Shown here: positions 53,252 to 62,324 of the stretch, piece by piece | How positions within the stretch are numbered: position 1 is the first letter of the stretch | How the letters are laid out: every line of letters begins with the position of its first letter | NCBI RefSeq assembly: GCF_001441615.1 | Contig: NZ_LAXJ01000026.1 | Location: 1 to 64,000 of the forward strand | DNA length: 64,000 nucleotides | Reading direction: 5' to 3' | Source: Roseovarius atlanticus | GTDB taxonomy: Bacteria > Pseudomonadota > Alphaproteobacteria > Rhodobacterales > Rhodobacteraceae | The notes under the pieces: model-generated | What the model was told of the DNA's origin: nothing | The model's input: the letters and a program-made list of their open reading frames with translations, nothing else | Database searches by the model: none | Translations under genes and position numbers: made by a program

Positions 53252-54577
53252 TCAGAAGTCCGCCACCTTGCCCCATTGTCCCTTGCCGAACCGATCAAGC
53301 CGGTATTGCCGTGTCTCGGTGATCGGCGCGCGCCCCAACACCATGTCGGCCACCAGATGCCCGACGCCGGGACCTATGCCGAACCCATGTCCAGACAGAC
53401 CCGCGGCCAGTACCACACCCGGCGTTCCGACATCGGCATCGATGACCGGCACGCCATCGGGCGTGCTGTCGATGTAGCCGGCCCATTTCGCCTGCACGGG
53501 CAGTCCGCTCAGCGCAGGCAACAGGGTGCGGGCACGTTTCAGCGTCAGGTCGACCAGCGCCTTGCTGGGCACGGGGTCAAGGATGCGCTCACGCTCCATC
53601 GGAGTCTCGCGGTCAAACGCCCAGAGCTTGCGCGTCTCGAACCCGGCGCGCCAGGCCTGCAATCCGCCCGGGCGCAGCACGCGCCAGCGCCGTGCGAACA
53701 TCGGCAGGAAATGGCGCGCTTCTGCGATGGCTCCGGGTGTGGGATCAATATTGGCCAGGCCCGAGACCGCAAGGGTATAAGCACCGTCGCGGCGCCGCGT
53801 TGCGGACACCTTGGCGGTGTGCAGCGCATCCGGAATGCCCGTCGCGCCCGGCGCCACCGACAGGATCGAACTGCGCGCCGCAGCCTGCGGAAACCTAATG
53901 CCGTGCCGGTGCATGAAGCTGCCGGCCCATGCCCCGCCGGCCATCACGGCCACACGGGTGCGGATCGTCCCGCGCTCGGTAATAACGGCAGAGACCGCCC
54001 CGCCTTCGGTTTCCAGCCCGCGCGCCGCGCAGCCCTGAACGACCGTACCGCCGTGCTGGATGATCCCCGTCGCGATCAACGGTGCGGCCCGCGACGGGTC
54101 CGCAACCCCGTCACTGGGCGACCAGACACCGCCCTGCCAGTCCTTGCCCGTGGCCGATCCGCGCTCGGTTGCTTCGTCTGCGCTCAGCATCCGCGTGTCC
54201 ACACCCTCGCCGCGGGCAAACTTTCCCCAGCGCGCCCAGCCGTCCAGTTCCGCCGCATCGTTCGACAGGTACAACAACCCGCAGCGCCGAAAACCCAGGT
54301 CCGCGCCGATATCGGCAGTCATCTCTTCCCACAATCCAAGGCTCCGCGTGGACAGCGGCAACTCGCGCGCATCGCGATTCTGCTGGCGGCACCACCCCCA
54401 GTTGCGGCTCGATTGTTCCGCGCCGATCCGGCCTTTTTCCAGCAGGACGACGCGTTGCCCGGCGCGGGCCAGCCAGTAGGCGGCGCTGACGCCCACGATT
54501 CCGCCGCCGATGACCACGCAATCGGCGTGCTCCGGAACTTCGGTATGTGTTTCGATATCGAGCAAGGGTGCAGGCAT
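53252..54577 (-). CDS. FAD-dependent amine/D-amino-acid oxidase family protein
   Basis: ATG 54577 starts a 441-residue flavoprotein with ADCVVIGGGIVGVSAAYWLA and SSRNWGWCRQQNRDARELPL, a motif widespread in alphaproteobacterial amine dehydrogenases. The C-terminus has AAGLSGHGFGIGPGVGHLVA. It is divergent from an Lrp/AsnC gene, which likely controls it. The gene end is only 2 bases from the convergent oxidase at 53249. Confidence 0.88.
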   Translation of the reverse strand: MPAPLLDIETHTEVPEHADCVVIGGGIVGVSAAYWLARAGQRVVLLEKGRIGAEQSSRNWGWCRQQNRDARELPLSTRSLGLWEEMTADIGADLGFRRCGLLYLSNDAAELDGWARWGKFARGEGVDTRMLSADEATERGSATGKDWQGGVWSPSDGVADPSRAAPLIATGIIQHGGTVVQGCAARGLETEGGAVSAVITERGTIRTRVAVMAGGAWAGSFMHRHGIRFPQAAARSSILSVAPGATGIPDALHTAKVSATRRRDGAYTLAVSGLANIDPTPGAIAEARHFLPMFARRWRVLRPGGLQAWRAGFETRKLWAFDRETPMERERILDPVPSKALVDLTLKRARTLLPALSGLPVQAKWAGYIDSTPDGVPVIDADVGTPGVVLAAGLSGHGFGIGPGVGHLVADMVLGRAPITETRQYRLDRFGKGQWGKVADF

Positions 54578-54590
54578 GATTATTCCACGT

Positions 54591-54620
54591 GTTTCCCGAA
54601 ACATAGCTGTAGAGTTTCGG
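54591..54620. promoter_or_regulatory. Candidate Lrp/AsnC operator (GTTTC half-site array)
   Basis: Three related half-sites occur: GTTTC-CC-GAAAC (54591-54602) and GTTTCGG (54614-54620), the latter pairing perfectly with CCGAAAC (54596-54602) over an 11-base spacer. The array is 14-43 bases upstream of the minus-strand oxidase and about 115 bases from the Lrp gene. Confidence 0.45.
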
Positions 54621-54735
54621 TGCTTTGTGCCGCATATGGGAAGATGACCGGCAGATCGTTGCGTATTCGCTGGCGCTCGTGGGCGGGCAAACCACGGCAT
54701 GGCGTGGAGGGCCAATTCATGCAAGGACAGGACGG

Positions 54736-55230
54736 ATGAGCAATTCGCAAAAGCTGGACCGCATCGACGTCAGAATCCTGGCCGAGTTGCAGCGCAACGG
54801 CCGGATCACGAATGTCGAACTGGCCGATCTCGTCCATCTGTCGCCCTCGCCGTGCCTGACCCGCGTCAAGAAGCTTCAGAAATCCGGATACATCACCGGG
54901 TATTCTGCGCTGATTAACGTGGCCAAGCTAGGTGAGACACTGACCGTCTTCACCGAATTCACCCTGAAGAACCATCGGCAGATCGATTTCGCCCGCTTCC
55001 AGGAGGCGCTTGAGAAAATTGACAATTGTGTCGAATGCCACCTGATTTCGGGCGGCTACGATTATCTGGCAAAGTTCGTCACGTCGGGAATCAGCGACTA
55101 TCAAGAGATCATCGAGGACCTCATCGACCGCAGCGAAGTGATCGACAAATATTTCAGCTTCGTCGTGATGAAGACACCCTTCGTCAAGCGGCAACTGCCC
55201 CTGACCCGGCTCTTTGCCGACACCCAGTGA
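54736..55230 (+). CDS. Lrp/AsnC-family transcriptional regulator
   Basis: The 164-residue product starts with LDRIDVRILAELQRNGRITN and has helix-turn-helix VELADLVHLSPSPCLTRVKK. The RAM effector domain includes FARFQEALEKIDNCVECHLI and SGGYDYLAKFVTSGISDYQE. It is most like regulators of proline or D-amino-acid catabolism. It lies between a divergent oxidase and a convergent importer operon. Confidence 0.93.
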   Translation: MSNSQKLDRIDVRILAELQRNGRITNVELADLVHLSPSPCLTRVKKLQKSGYITGYSALINVAKLGETLTVFTEFTLKNHRQIDFARFQEALEKIDNCVECHLISGGYDYLAKFVTSGISDYQEIIEDLIDRSEVIDKYFSFVVMKTPFVKRQLPLTRLFADTQ

Positions 55231-55245
55231 TACCCCGAACCCGCG

Positions 55246-56910
55246 CTATCGGTCCGAAAATGCCGCCAGCAGTTCCGGGTCCTGCTCCAGCCCGGCCAGC
55301 CATCCGGTATCCAGCTGCGGAACCGAAGAGACCAGCAGACGCGAATAGGCATGTGTGGCCTCGTCTGACATGCGCGCCGCCGGCAGCGCCTCGACGACCT
55401 CGCCCTTGTACATCACCAGAACGTCATCGCAGATCGCCTCGACCGTCGACAGGTCGTGGCTGATGAACATGTAGCTAAGGCCCAACTCCTGTTGCAGTTC
55501 CTTCAGCAGGTCCAGAATCGCGGCGGCAACGACCGTGTCCAGCGCCGAGGTGATCTCGTCACACAGGATCAGTTCAGGCTCGGCCGCCAGCGCGCGCGCC
55601 AGGTTTACACGCTGTTTCTGCCCGCCCGACAGTTCCGACGGCAGGCGATGCCGCAGAGCCGGAGGCAAGTGGACCATGTTCAAGAGTTCGATCACGCGCT
55701 TCTCGCAGGCCTCGCCGCGCAGGCCCTTGTAGAACTTCAGAGGCCGCGCGATGATCGCGCCGACAGAATGCGCCGGATTGAGCGCCGTATCGGCCAATTG
55801 AAAGACGATCTGCGCACGGCGCAATTCCTGCTTGCTGCGCTTGCCCAGCGACGGGTCCAGCACCTTCCCGTCCAACAGCACCTCGCCGCGATAGGCCGGC
55901 AGAATTCCGGCGACGGCTCGAGCCAGCGTTGACTTGCCAGAGCCGGACTCGCCGATCACGCCCAGATTCCGGCCGCGATACAACTCGAAATTCACGTCGC
56001 GCATCACCTTGGCCAGAGGCTCACCATCCTTCATCGGGCCGTACCCTGCGCACAGGTTCCGAACTTCCAGGATCGGGGTCTCCTTCTCGGGTTCGACCTG
56101 GGCGACGGGCTCGTGCGGTACCGGGTCGAAGGCCGCCAGCAATTCCTTGGTATAGGGGTGCTTCGGCGCTTTCAGAATCTGCTCGGTCGTGCCCTGCTCC
56201 TGGATCTCGCCGTTTTTCAGTACCACGATCCGGTCCGCGATCTGCGCCACAACGGCAAGGTCATGGCTTACATAGACACCGGCCATCCCGCCGTCTTTCA
56301 TCACCCGTTTGAACGCGCGAAGCACCTCGATCTGCGTGGTGACATCTAGCGCCGTCGTCGGTTCGTCGAAAATGACCAGTTCCGGATCGCCGATCAGGGC
56401 CATGGCCGCCGACAGACGTTGAAGCTGCCCCCCCGACACCTGGTGCGGATACCGGTCACCAATCGTGTCGGGATCGGGCAGGGCCAGCGCACGAAAGAGC
56501 GACCGCGCGCGCTCCCGCGCCTTTTCGAGCGGCATCATGTCGTGGATGCGGGCCGCCTCCACCACCTGATCCATGATCCGCTTTGACGGGTTGAACGCCG
56601 CCGCCGCGGATTGAGGAACATACGATACGTCCGATCCGCGCAGCCGCGCCCGTTTGCGTTCGCTCATGCCGGTGATGTCGTGCTGGCCCACGCGAATGGT
56701 GCCGCCCTTGATGTCGCAGCCGCGGCGCGTATGGCCCATCAGCGACAGCGCAATCGTCGTCTTGCCCGACCCGGATTCGCCGATCAGCGCCAGCATCTCA
56801 CCCGGCGCAATGTCGAAATCCACGCCGCGGATGATCTCGACATTCCGGCCCGAGTCGGTCACCGCGCCGATATGCAGGTCGCGGACGGAAACAAGTGGAG
56901 TATCTGTCAT
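55246..56910 (-). CDS. Peptide ABC importer, fused double ATPase (second importer)
   Basis: ATG 56910 (MTDTPLVSVRDLH) overlaps the permease stop by one base. The 554-residue protein has two ATPase domains: Walker A GESGSGKT at 44-51 with LSAAMALIGDPELVIFDEPT region, and a second GESGSGKS near residue 327 followed by LSGGQKQR and LILCDEIT. The first domain's signature is VSGGQLQR. It is the last gene of this operon. Confidence 0.92.
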   Translation of the reverse strand: MTDTPLVSVRDLHIGAVTDSGRNVEIIRGVDFDIAPGEMLALIGESGSGKTTIALSLMGHTRRGCDIKGGTIRVGQHDITGMSERKRARLRGSDVSYVPQSAAAAFNPSKRIMDQVVEAARIHDMMPLEKARERARSLFRALALPDPDTIGDRYPHQVSGGQLQRLSAAMALIGDPELVIFDEPTTALDVTTQIEVLRAFKRVMKDGGMAGVYVSHDLAVVAQIADRIVVLKNGEIQEQGTTEQILKAPKHPYTKELLAAFDPVPHEPVAQVEPEKETPILEVRNLCAGYGPMKDGEPLAKVMRDVNFELYRGRNLGVIGESGSGKSTLARAVAGILPAYRGEVLLDGKVLDPSLGKRSKQELRRAQIVFQLADTALNPAHSVGAIIARPLKFYKGLRGEACEKRVIELLNMVHLPPALRHRLPSELSGGQKQRVNLARALAAEPELILCDEITSALDTVVAAAILDLLKELQQELGLSYMFISHDLSTVEAICDDVLVMYKGEVVEALPAARMSDEATHAYSRLLVSSVPQLDTGWLAGLEQDPELLAAFSDR

Positions 56911-57776
56911 CAGTCTGCCCTGTCTCTGATCTTGGTGGGAAGGTTGTCGATGAACATGTTCACCGAGATGGTCAGCGACGCGATGGCGATGCAGGGAAAG
57001 ATCACCGCCGGCGCCCCAAGGCTCAGCCCCTCGATATTCTCGCGCACCAGTGCGCCCCAGTCGGCATAGGGCGGCTGAACGCCCAGGCCAAGGAACGACA
57101 GACCGGACAGGACCAGAACGATAAAGACGAACCGAAGGCCCAGGTCCGCCAGCACCGGCCCCAGGATGTTGGGAAAGATCTCGCGCGCGATCATGTAGGG
57201 CGTGCCTTCGCCCCTTGCCCGCGCCACGGTGACGAAATCCATCGTGTTGATATTGACCGCCAGCGCCCGCGCAAACCGGTACGAACCGGGCATGTAGATC
57301 GCCGCCAGCGTCAGGATCAGAACCGGAATCGAGGAGCCCACAGCAGCTACGACAACAAGGCCGAAAAGCAGCGAGGGGATGCCGTTGAACGCATCCAGCA
57401 GCCGCGACAGCAGCGTGTCGAACCAGCCACCGATGACCGCCGCGATCATGCCCAAAATCACACCGATCGAACAGGCCAGCGTCACCGCCGCCAATGCAAT
57501 CCCCACCGTGTAGCGTGCGCCCATCAGAACGCGCGAGAAGATGTCCCGTCCCAGATAATCCGTGCCCATCCAATGCGCCGCGCTAACGCCGCTGAAATAG
57601 TCCCAGTCGACGATCTCACCCACCGGGTAAGGGGTGATCCAATTGCCGACCAGCGCGACGATCGCCCAGAACAGGATGATCGCGGCGCCGATCCTGCCCA
57701 CCCAGCCAAAGCTGTAGCCCATGTTTGCGGGCGTCGGCAGGCGGAATTTGCGGGAAGAGCCGTTGGTTGTCGTCAT
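56910..57776 (-). CDS. Peptide ABC importer permease (DppC type, second importer)
   Basis: ATG 57776 (MTTTNGSSRKF) is coupled to the upstream permease stop (TGATG). The 288-residue protein has WMGTDYLGRDIFSRVLMGAR, the typical post-helix segment, and six helices. The EAA loop is ARARGEGTPYMIAREIFPN. It forms the channel with the DppB-type protein. Confidence 0.9.
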   Translation of the reverse strand: MTTTNGSSRKFRLPTPANMGYSFGWVGRIGAAIILFWAIVALVGNWITPYPVGEIVDWDYFSGVSAAHWMGTDYLGRDIFSRVLMGARYTVGIALAAVTLACSIGVILGMIAAVIGGWFDTLLSRLLDAFNGIPSLLFGLVVVAAVGSSIPVLILTLAAIYMPGSYRFARALAVNINTMDFVTVARARGEGTPYMIAREIFPNILGPVLADLGLRFVFIVLVLSGLSFLGLGVQPPYADWGALVRENIEGLSLGAPAVIFPCIAIASLTISVNMFIDNLPTKIRDRAD

Positions 57777-58735
57777 CACTGGCGTAGCCTTGGGTTCGAG
57801 AGGATTGCGACCATGTCCGCCAGCGTGATCAGCGTCAGGTAGCTGACGCAAAAGACCATCGCGCAGGACTGGATCAGTGGCAGGTCCCGGGTCGAGACGG
57901 CATCTACCATCAGCTTGGCAACTCCGGGATAGTTGAAGACGGTCTCGACGATGATCACCCCACCCACGAGATACGAGAGCGACAGCGCCACCGCGTTGGC
58001 AATGGGACCCAGCGCGTTCGGCAGGGCATGGACAAGCACCATGCGCTGGCGCGAGGCGCCTTTCAGCAGCGCCATCTCGACATACGGCGTCTCGATCGTC
58101 TCGATCACGGCAGCCCGGGTCATGCGGATCATTTGCGCCGACACGACGAAACTCAGGGTGATCACCGGCATCGCATAGGCCCGCAACATCGCGCCGATGC
58201 TGTCGACATTTACGCCATAGCTCAGCGCCGGCAGCCAGTCGAGCCAGACGGCAAAGACCAGAACGGCCAGCGTCGCCACCATGAACTCGGGCACCGAGAT
58301 GACCGAAATCGTGGCGACCGAAACCGCCCGGTCCAGCCAAGAGCCGCGATACATCGCGGCGACGATCCCCAGGGTCAGCGCCACCGGCACGCAGATCGCC
58401 GTCACGATCCCGGCCAGCCGCAGCGAATTCTGCAAACGCCCGCCCAACAGCTCGGCCACGTCGATGCCATTGACGTAAGAACGTCCCATGTCGCCGGTGG
58501 CAAGCCCCGCCAACCAGCCCAGGAACCTCTGCAGCGCCGGCTCGTCAAGCCCCATCGCCTCGCGCAGGCCTGCCACCGCCTCCGGGGTCGCCGCCTGGCC
58601 CAGCAGGATTTGCGCCACGTCACCCGGCAGCATTTCCGTGGCAAAGAACACCGCAAAAGACACGATGATCAGCGTCAGAAACGCAATACCCAGCCGTTTG
58701 CCGACAAGGATCCATGTTGTGGTCGAGCGGAGCAT
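57776..58735 (-). CDS. Peptide ABC importer permease (DppB type, second importer)
   Basis: This 319-residue permease has the N-terminal helix VGKRLGIAFLTLIIVSFAVF, the periplasmic MLPGDVAQILLGQAATPEAV segment, and the EAA loop ALLKGASRQRMVLVHALPN. VIIVETVFNYPGVAKLMVDA is the conserved DppB C-terminal motif. A stem-loop at 58766-58791 separates it from the SBP gene. Confidence 0.92.
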   Translation of the reverse strand: MLRSTTTWILVGKRLGIAFLTLIIVSFAVFFATEMLPGDVAQILLGQAATPEAVAGLREAMGLDEPALQRFLGWLAGLATGDMGRSYVNGIDVAELLGGRLQNSLRLAGIVTAICVPVALTLGIVAAMYRGSWLDRAVSVATISVISVPEFMVATLAVLVFAVWLDWLPALSYGVNVDSIGAMLRAYAMPVITLSFVVSAQMIRMTRAAVIETIETPYVEMALLKGASRQRMVLVHALPNALGPIANAVALSLSYLVGGVIIVETVFNYPGVAKLMVDAVSTRDLPLIQSCAMVFCVSYLTLITLADMVAILSNPRLRQ

Positions 58736-58765
58736 CAGACGCCTCGCGTATCAAAAATGAAAGTG

Positions 58766-58791
58766 GCCCGCGCATGATACCACGCGCGGGC
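58766..58791 (-). terminator. Stem-loop between second-importer SBP and permease
   Basis: GCCCGCGC (58766-58773) pairs with GCGCGGGC (58784-58791) around a 10-base loop. On the minus strand it is followed by a T-rich stretch (CACTTTCATTTTTGA), the best intrinsic-terminator character of the SBP-linked hairpins here. Partial termination would favour SBP over permease. Confidence 0.62.
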
Positions 58792-58810
58792 GTTTGGTTC
58801 AGCCGGGGCC

Positions 58811-60424
58811 TCAGGCGTCCAGCCAGACGTATTCAGCAAAGGCATAGCCCATCTGCCCGCCCAGCGGGTTCGGACGCATTCCCTTCAGCTCCTTGGCCAT
58901 GCCATCGACGTTCGAGATGTAGGTCGGGATGATCGTACCGGCCTCGTTGGCCACCATCTCCTGCATCTCCCAATACATGTCGGTCCGCTTGGTCTCGTCC
59001 AGCAGCCCGCGCGCCTCGACCAACATGCTGTCGAACTTGTCGGACTTGTACTGGCTTTCGTTCCACGGCGCCTCGGAGTGATACAGCAGCGAGAACAGGA
59101 TGTCCGGCGTCGGTCGCGGGTTGATGTTGCCGAAATGGACCGGCGACTTCAGCCAGTAGTTCGACCAATAGCCGTCTGAGGGCACACGCTGCACGTCAAA
59201 GGTCATGCCGATTTCTGCCCCGGCCTGTTGCACCACGGTCGCCATGTCGATCGACGCGTTGGCGGCGTCGGATGCCACAATCGGAATGGTCTGCCCCAGC
59301 AGTCCGGCTTTTTCGAACAGCGCCTTGGCCTTTTCGGGATCGTATGCTTTGGGCTGCAACTCGCTGTTGTGATAGCGGTTGGCGGGCGAAACCGGCTGGT
59401 CGTTGCCGATCTCGGCCATGCCACGCAGAACCGATTTCTGGATCTGCTCGCGGCGCACAAGGTGCTTCATGCCTTCGATGAACCCGGCCTTCGCACCCGG
59501 GTCCAGGTCCAGACGGATGTTGAGGTTGGTATAGTTACCGGAGGTGCTGATCATCGTTTCGACGTTCGGCTGGCCTTCCATCATCCGCAAGGACCGCGCG
59601 TTGACCGCCGCGGCCAGGTGGATGTCCCCGGACAAAAGCGCGTTGACGCGGGCATTGTTGTCGGGAATGGCGAAGTATTCAAAGCTGTCCAGGTAGGGCC
59701 CGCTTTCCTTGAAGTAATCCGGGTTCTTTACCAGGATCGACCGGACACCCGGCTCGAATTCCTCTACCTTGAACGCGCCGGTGCCGTTGCCCTTGGCGAA
59801 ATCCGTGGTGCCGTCTGCCACGATCATGAAGTGGTGCAGCGACAGGATTGTGGGCAGGTCGGCGTTGGGTTCCGACAGAACGATTTTCACGTTCAGATCG
59901 TCCACCGCCTCGATCTCGGCCATCTGCGACGCGATCGAGTTCACCTTGGAGCCCACATCGGGATCCAGATGGCGCTTCAGCGTAAAGACCACATCGGCAG
60001 AGCTCAGCGTCTTGCCGTCGTGGAAGGTGACGCCAGGCCGCAGCTTGACGTTCCAGGTCTTGGCGTCGTCCGAGTCGACCGCCTCGGCCAGTTCCATCTC
60101 GACCTCGCCCGCCTCGTTCAGGAACGTCAGGCGATTGTAGATCGCGCAGCAGCGCGTGTAGTCGGTGGACAACGACGCTTTCGCCGGATCAAGCGTATCG
60201 GCGGTCGAAGCCGACCAGCCCGCGGCCTTGAGGTGGCCACCGGTCTTGGGCGTCTGGGCCACGGCGCGGCTTGCACTCATCAGCAGACTGCCGCCGGCGC
60301 CAACGGCGATACCCGAGCCCATGAGCATCTTCAGCAAATCACGGCGCGATGCACCACGGCGGATGGCACTCTCGACCATCGCGTCGTCGCGCGCGGTCCA
60401 GTTGGTAGGTTTGGAGTGGGTCAT
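58811..60424 (-). CDS. Peptide ABC importer binding protein with Tat signal (SBP family 5, second importer)
   Basis: ATG 60424 (MTHSKPTNWTARDD) gives 537 residues with a twin-arginine signal: GASRRDLLKMLMGSGIAVGA then SRAVAQTPKTGG (about 28-60). The mature part has SBP_bac_5 motifs such as KTWNVKLRPGVTFHDGKTL and SADVVFTLKRHLDPDVGS. Tat export means the protein folds before transport, and many such SBPs bind peptides without metal. The longer frame from 60649 adds no domain. Confidence 0.9.
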   Translation of the reverse strand: MTHSKPTNWTARDDAMVESAIRRGASRRDLLKMLMGSGIAVGAGGSLLMSASRAVAQTPKTGGHLKAAGWSASTADTLDPAKASLSTDYTRCCAIYNRLTFLNEAGEVEMELAEAVDSDDAKTWNVKLRPGVTFHDGKTLSSADVVFTLKRHLDPDVGSKVNSIASQMAEIEAVDDLNVKIVLSEPNADLPTILSLHHFMIVADGTTDFAKGNGTGAFKVEEFEPGVRSILVKNPDYFKESGPYLDSFEYFAIPDNNARVNALLSGDIHLAAAVNARSLRMMEGQPNVETMISTSGNYTNLNIRLDLDPGAKAGFIEGMKHLVRREQIQKSVLRGMAEIGNDQPVSPANRYHNSELQPKAYDPEKAKALFEKAGLLGQTIPIVASDAANASIDMATVVQQAGAEIGMTFDVQRVPSDGYWSNYWLKSPVHFGNINPRPTPDILFSLLYHSEAPWNESQYKSDKFDSMLVEARGLLDETKRTDMYWEMQEMVANEAGTIIPTYISNVDGMAKELKGMRPNPLGGQMGYAFAEYVWLDA

Positions 60425-60473
60425 GTTCTGTCTTCCCTGTTGTTTTATCGGTTTCTGGTTCAGTGAAGCCCCT

Positions 60474-60512
60474 GCCCGGCTCTCTCGACCGGTTCGGAGC
60501 AGGAAGCCGGGC
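60474..60512 (-). terminator. Stem-loop between HAD and second-importer SBP genes
   Basis: GCCCGGCT (60474-60481) is the exact reverse complement of AGCCGGGC (60505-60512), with a 23-base loop containing a further GAACCGGTCGA-like stem. It begins right at the HAD gene end (60513) and precedes the SBP. No T-tract is seen. It may end the HAD message. Confidence 0.45.
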
Positions 60513-61244
60513 CTAGGGTCCGGCGTCGCGGGCGACCGCATCGGCCAGCTCGCCAAGCGACTTGAAATGGTAATCGGGTTCGGTAAAGGACTCGGGCGCG
60601 ATCGTGCCGCCATATCCCGCCTGGCCGTGCCGCCGCTCGATCCATGCATTCGTCATGCCAAGCTGACGCGAAACGCCGATATCGTGATATTGGCTTTGCG
60701 CCGTATGCAGGATACCGCCCGTCGTGCCGCCTTTTTCTTCCACGAAGGCAAAGACCTTGTGAAAGAAGGCGGGATCGGGCTTTTCGGTGCCGGTGTCGTC
60801 GGTGGTGAAACTGGCCCAAAACGGATGCCCCAGCTTCGCCTCGTATTTCTCGAAGGCCCAGCGCCGGGCGTTTGTCATGGCGATCAGCCGAAAGCGCGCG
60901 GCCAGACTTTCAAGCGCCTCGACACTGTCGGCGAATGGCTCTGCCTCGCCCACCGCCTCGATCACGCGGCTGCGCAATTCGGGCGTGTCGGGCAGACCGA
61001 ATTTGGCGGCAATACCGGCATAGCAACGGCCCAGGTCATCCGGGAACAGTCCCGCCTCGGGGGCGCGCCGCGCCGCCCCGTACAGCGACAGAACCTCTTC
61101 GCGATCAAGCTGAACGCCAGCCTCGGACGCGATACTCTCGATCGCTCCGATGATCGCCGATTCAAAGTCGATCAAGGTGCCGACCACGTCGAAGCTGACG
61201 TAGCTGAAGGCGCTCAAGGGCTTTGTCGCTGTGGTCTGGGTCAT
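60513..61244 (-). CDS. HAD type II (haloacid-dehalogenase-like) hydrolase, copy 2
   Basis: ATG 61244 gives 243 residues. Nucleophile Asp19 lies in VSFDVVGTLIDFE. Motif II is IAMTNARRWAFE, motif III KPDPAFFHKVFAFVEEKGGT, and QYHDIGVSRQLGMTNAWIER is the fourth. It is clearly related to the HAD at 39192, sharing the FD-x-VGT-x-IDFE and YHDIGV-x-x-x-L patterns. The pair sit in separate importer-linked clusters, which suggests a common pathway step. Confidence 0.87.
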   Translation of the reverse strand: MTQTTATKPLSAFSYVSFDVVGTLIDFESAIIGAIESIASEAGVQLDREEVLSLYGAARRAPEAGLFPDDLGRCYAGIAAKFGLPDTPELRSRVIEAVGEAEPFADSVEALESLAARFRLIAMTNARRWAFEKYEAKLGHPFWASFTTDDTGTEKPDPAFFHKVFAFVEEKGGTTGGILHTAQSQYHDIGVSRQLGMTNAWIERRHGQAGYGGTIAPESFTEPDYHFKSLGELADAVARDAGP

Positions 61245-61412
61245 GGGAACCTTTTCTTTCCTTGCCGCGCCGCAACTTGAAGGCACGGCGCACCCTATCA
61301 TTCGATATTCGCCGGACCGGCAAAGACTGTGACATCGAAATTTGCCGAAGATGCAGCAGAATCTTTCGTTCTGCCCGAGTGCGCAGTGCGAAATGCCGTG
61401 CCTTTCATGCGC
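61245..61412. other. Intergenic region upstream of HAD copy 2
   Basis: About 170 bases between the HAD start and the end of the GhrA-like gene, both on the minus strand. It likely holds the promoter of the HAD gene. No operator is evident. Confidence 0.4.
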
Positions 61413-62324
61413 TCAGTATCCCTTCTTTTGGTGAACCAGACCGGGCAGAGGCTGGCCATCCCGACAAGCGCGAATGACCGCCAGTGCGTGGTGCGCTCCT
61501 TCTTCGGCATCCGTTTGCCCGGCGATGTGCGGTGTGACGATGACCCTCGGATCGCGCCACGCCCAATGGTCATTCGGCAGCGGCTCGGGCTCAGTCACGT
61601 CAAGCATCGCCCCCCGCAATTGCCCGCTATCCAAAGCGCCGCGCATCGCCTCCATATCCAGTTGCGCACCGCGCCCCGCCTGGACAAGCGACGCGCCTCG
61701 GGGCAGCATCCCGAATACACGCCCCGATAAAAGCCCCCGCGTTTCATCGGTCAGCGGCAGCAGACAGATCAGCATGTCGGTCCGCGCCAGGAACGGCTCC
61801 AGATCATCCTCGCCATAAACCTCGATGCCAGGCACGGGCGCGCCCGACCTGCTCCACCCCGCGACGTCAAAGCCAAGCGGCGTCATGACGTCCGCAACCG
61901 CGCGGCCGATCCGCCCCAGCCCCATGATACCGACACGGCCGCTGCTGGCGGCCTTGGGCGGATGGGCGCACCAGTCTCCGTCGGCCGCTTGCGTAAGATA
62001 GCGCGGCATGTCCCGGAAGAGCATCAGGCTCGCCATCAGGACCCAGTCGCGCACCATCTCGTCGACGCTGGACGCAAAAGTGCGCACAAGGCTCACGCCC
62101 TGCGGCAGCGCCGGCATCTGGTCGACACCTGCGCCGGTGCTGATGACGGTTTTCAGGTTGGGATAGCGCCCAAGGTCTTCGGGCGGGTTCCAGCAGGCGA
62201 TATGCACGATGGCGTCGGGGTCCGCCACGGCGTCTTCGCCGAACACCATGCGCTCCCCCGCCTCTTCGAAAACTTGGCTCCAGACCCGTCCCCGCTCTGT
62301 CGGCCCGATCAACAACAAGGTCAT
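61413..62324 (-). CDS. D-2-hydroxyacid dehydrogenase (GhrA-like)
   Basis: ATG 62324 overlaps the aminotransferase stop (tcat at 62321-62324). The 303-residue enzyme has a Rossmann NAD(P) site RVGIMGLGRIGRAVADVMTP and a catalytic set LVQAGRGAQLDMEAMRGALD, DVTEPEPLPNDHWAWRDPRV and TPHIAGQT with active-site His. It is closest to glyoxylate/hydroxypyruvate reductase A. It probably reduces a keto acid formed by the aminotransferase. Confidence 0.88.
   Translation of the reverse strand: MTLLLIGPTERGRVWSQVFEEAGERMVFGEDAVADPDAIVHIACWNPPEDLGRYPNLKTVISTGAGVDQMPALPQGVSLVRTFASSVDEMVRDWVLMASLMLFRDMPRYLTQAADGDWCAHPPKAASSGRVGIMGLGRIGRAVADVMTPLGFDVAGWSRSGAPVPGIEVYGEDDLEPFLARTDMLICLLPLTDETRGLLSGRVFGMLPRGASLVQAGRGAQLDMEAMRGALDSGQLRGAMLDVTEPEPLPNDHWAWRDPRVIVTPHIAGQTDAEEGAHHALAVIRACRDGQPLPGLVHQKKGY

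Noticed and set aside
55246-57573. A 775-residue fusion of permease and double ATPase
   Set aside because: The upstream part of this frame is an antiregister translation of the DppC-type permease; the ATPase start at 56910 and the real permease frame are both clear.
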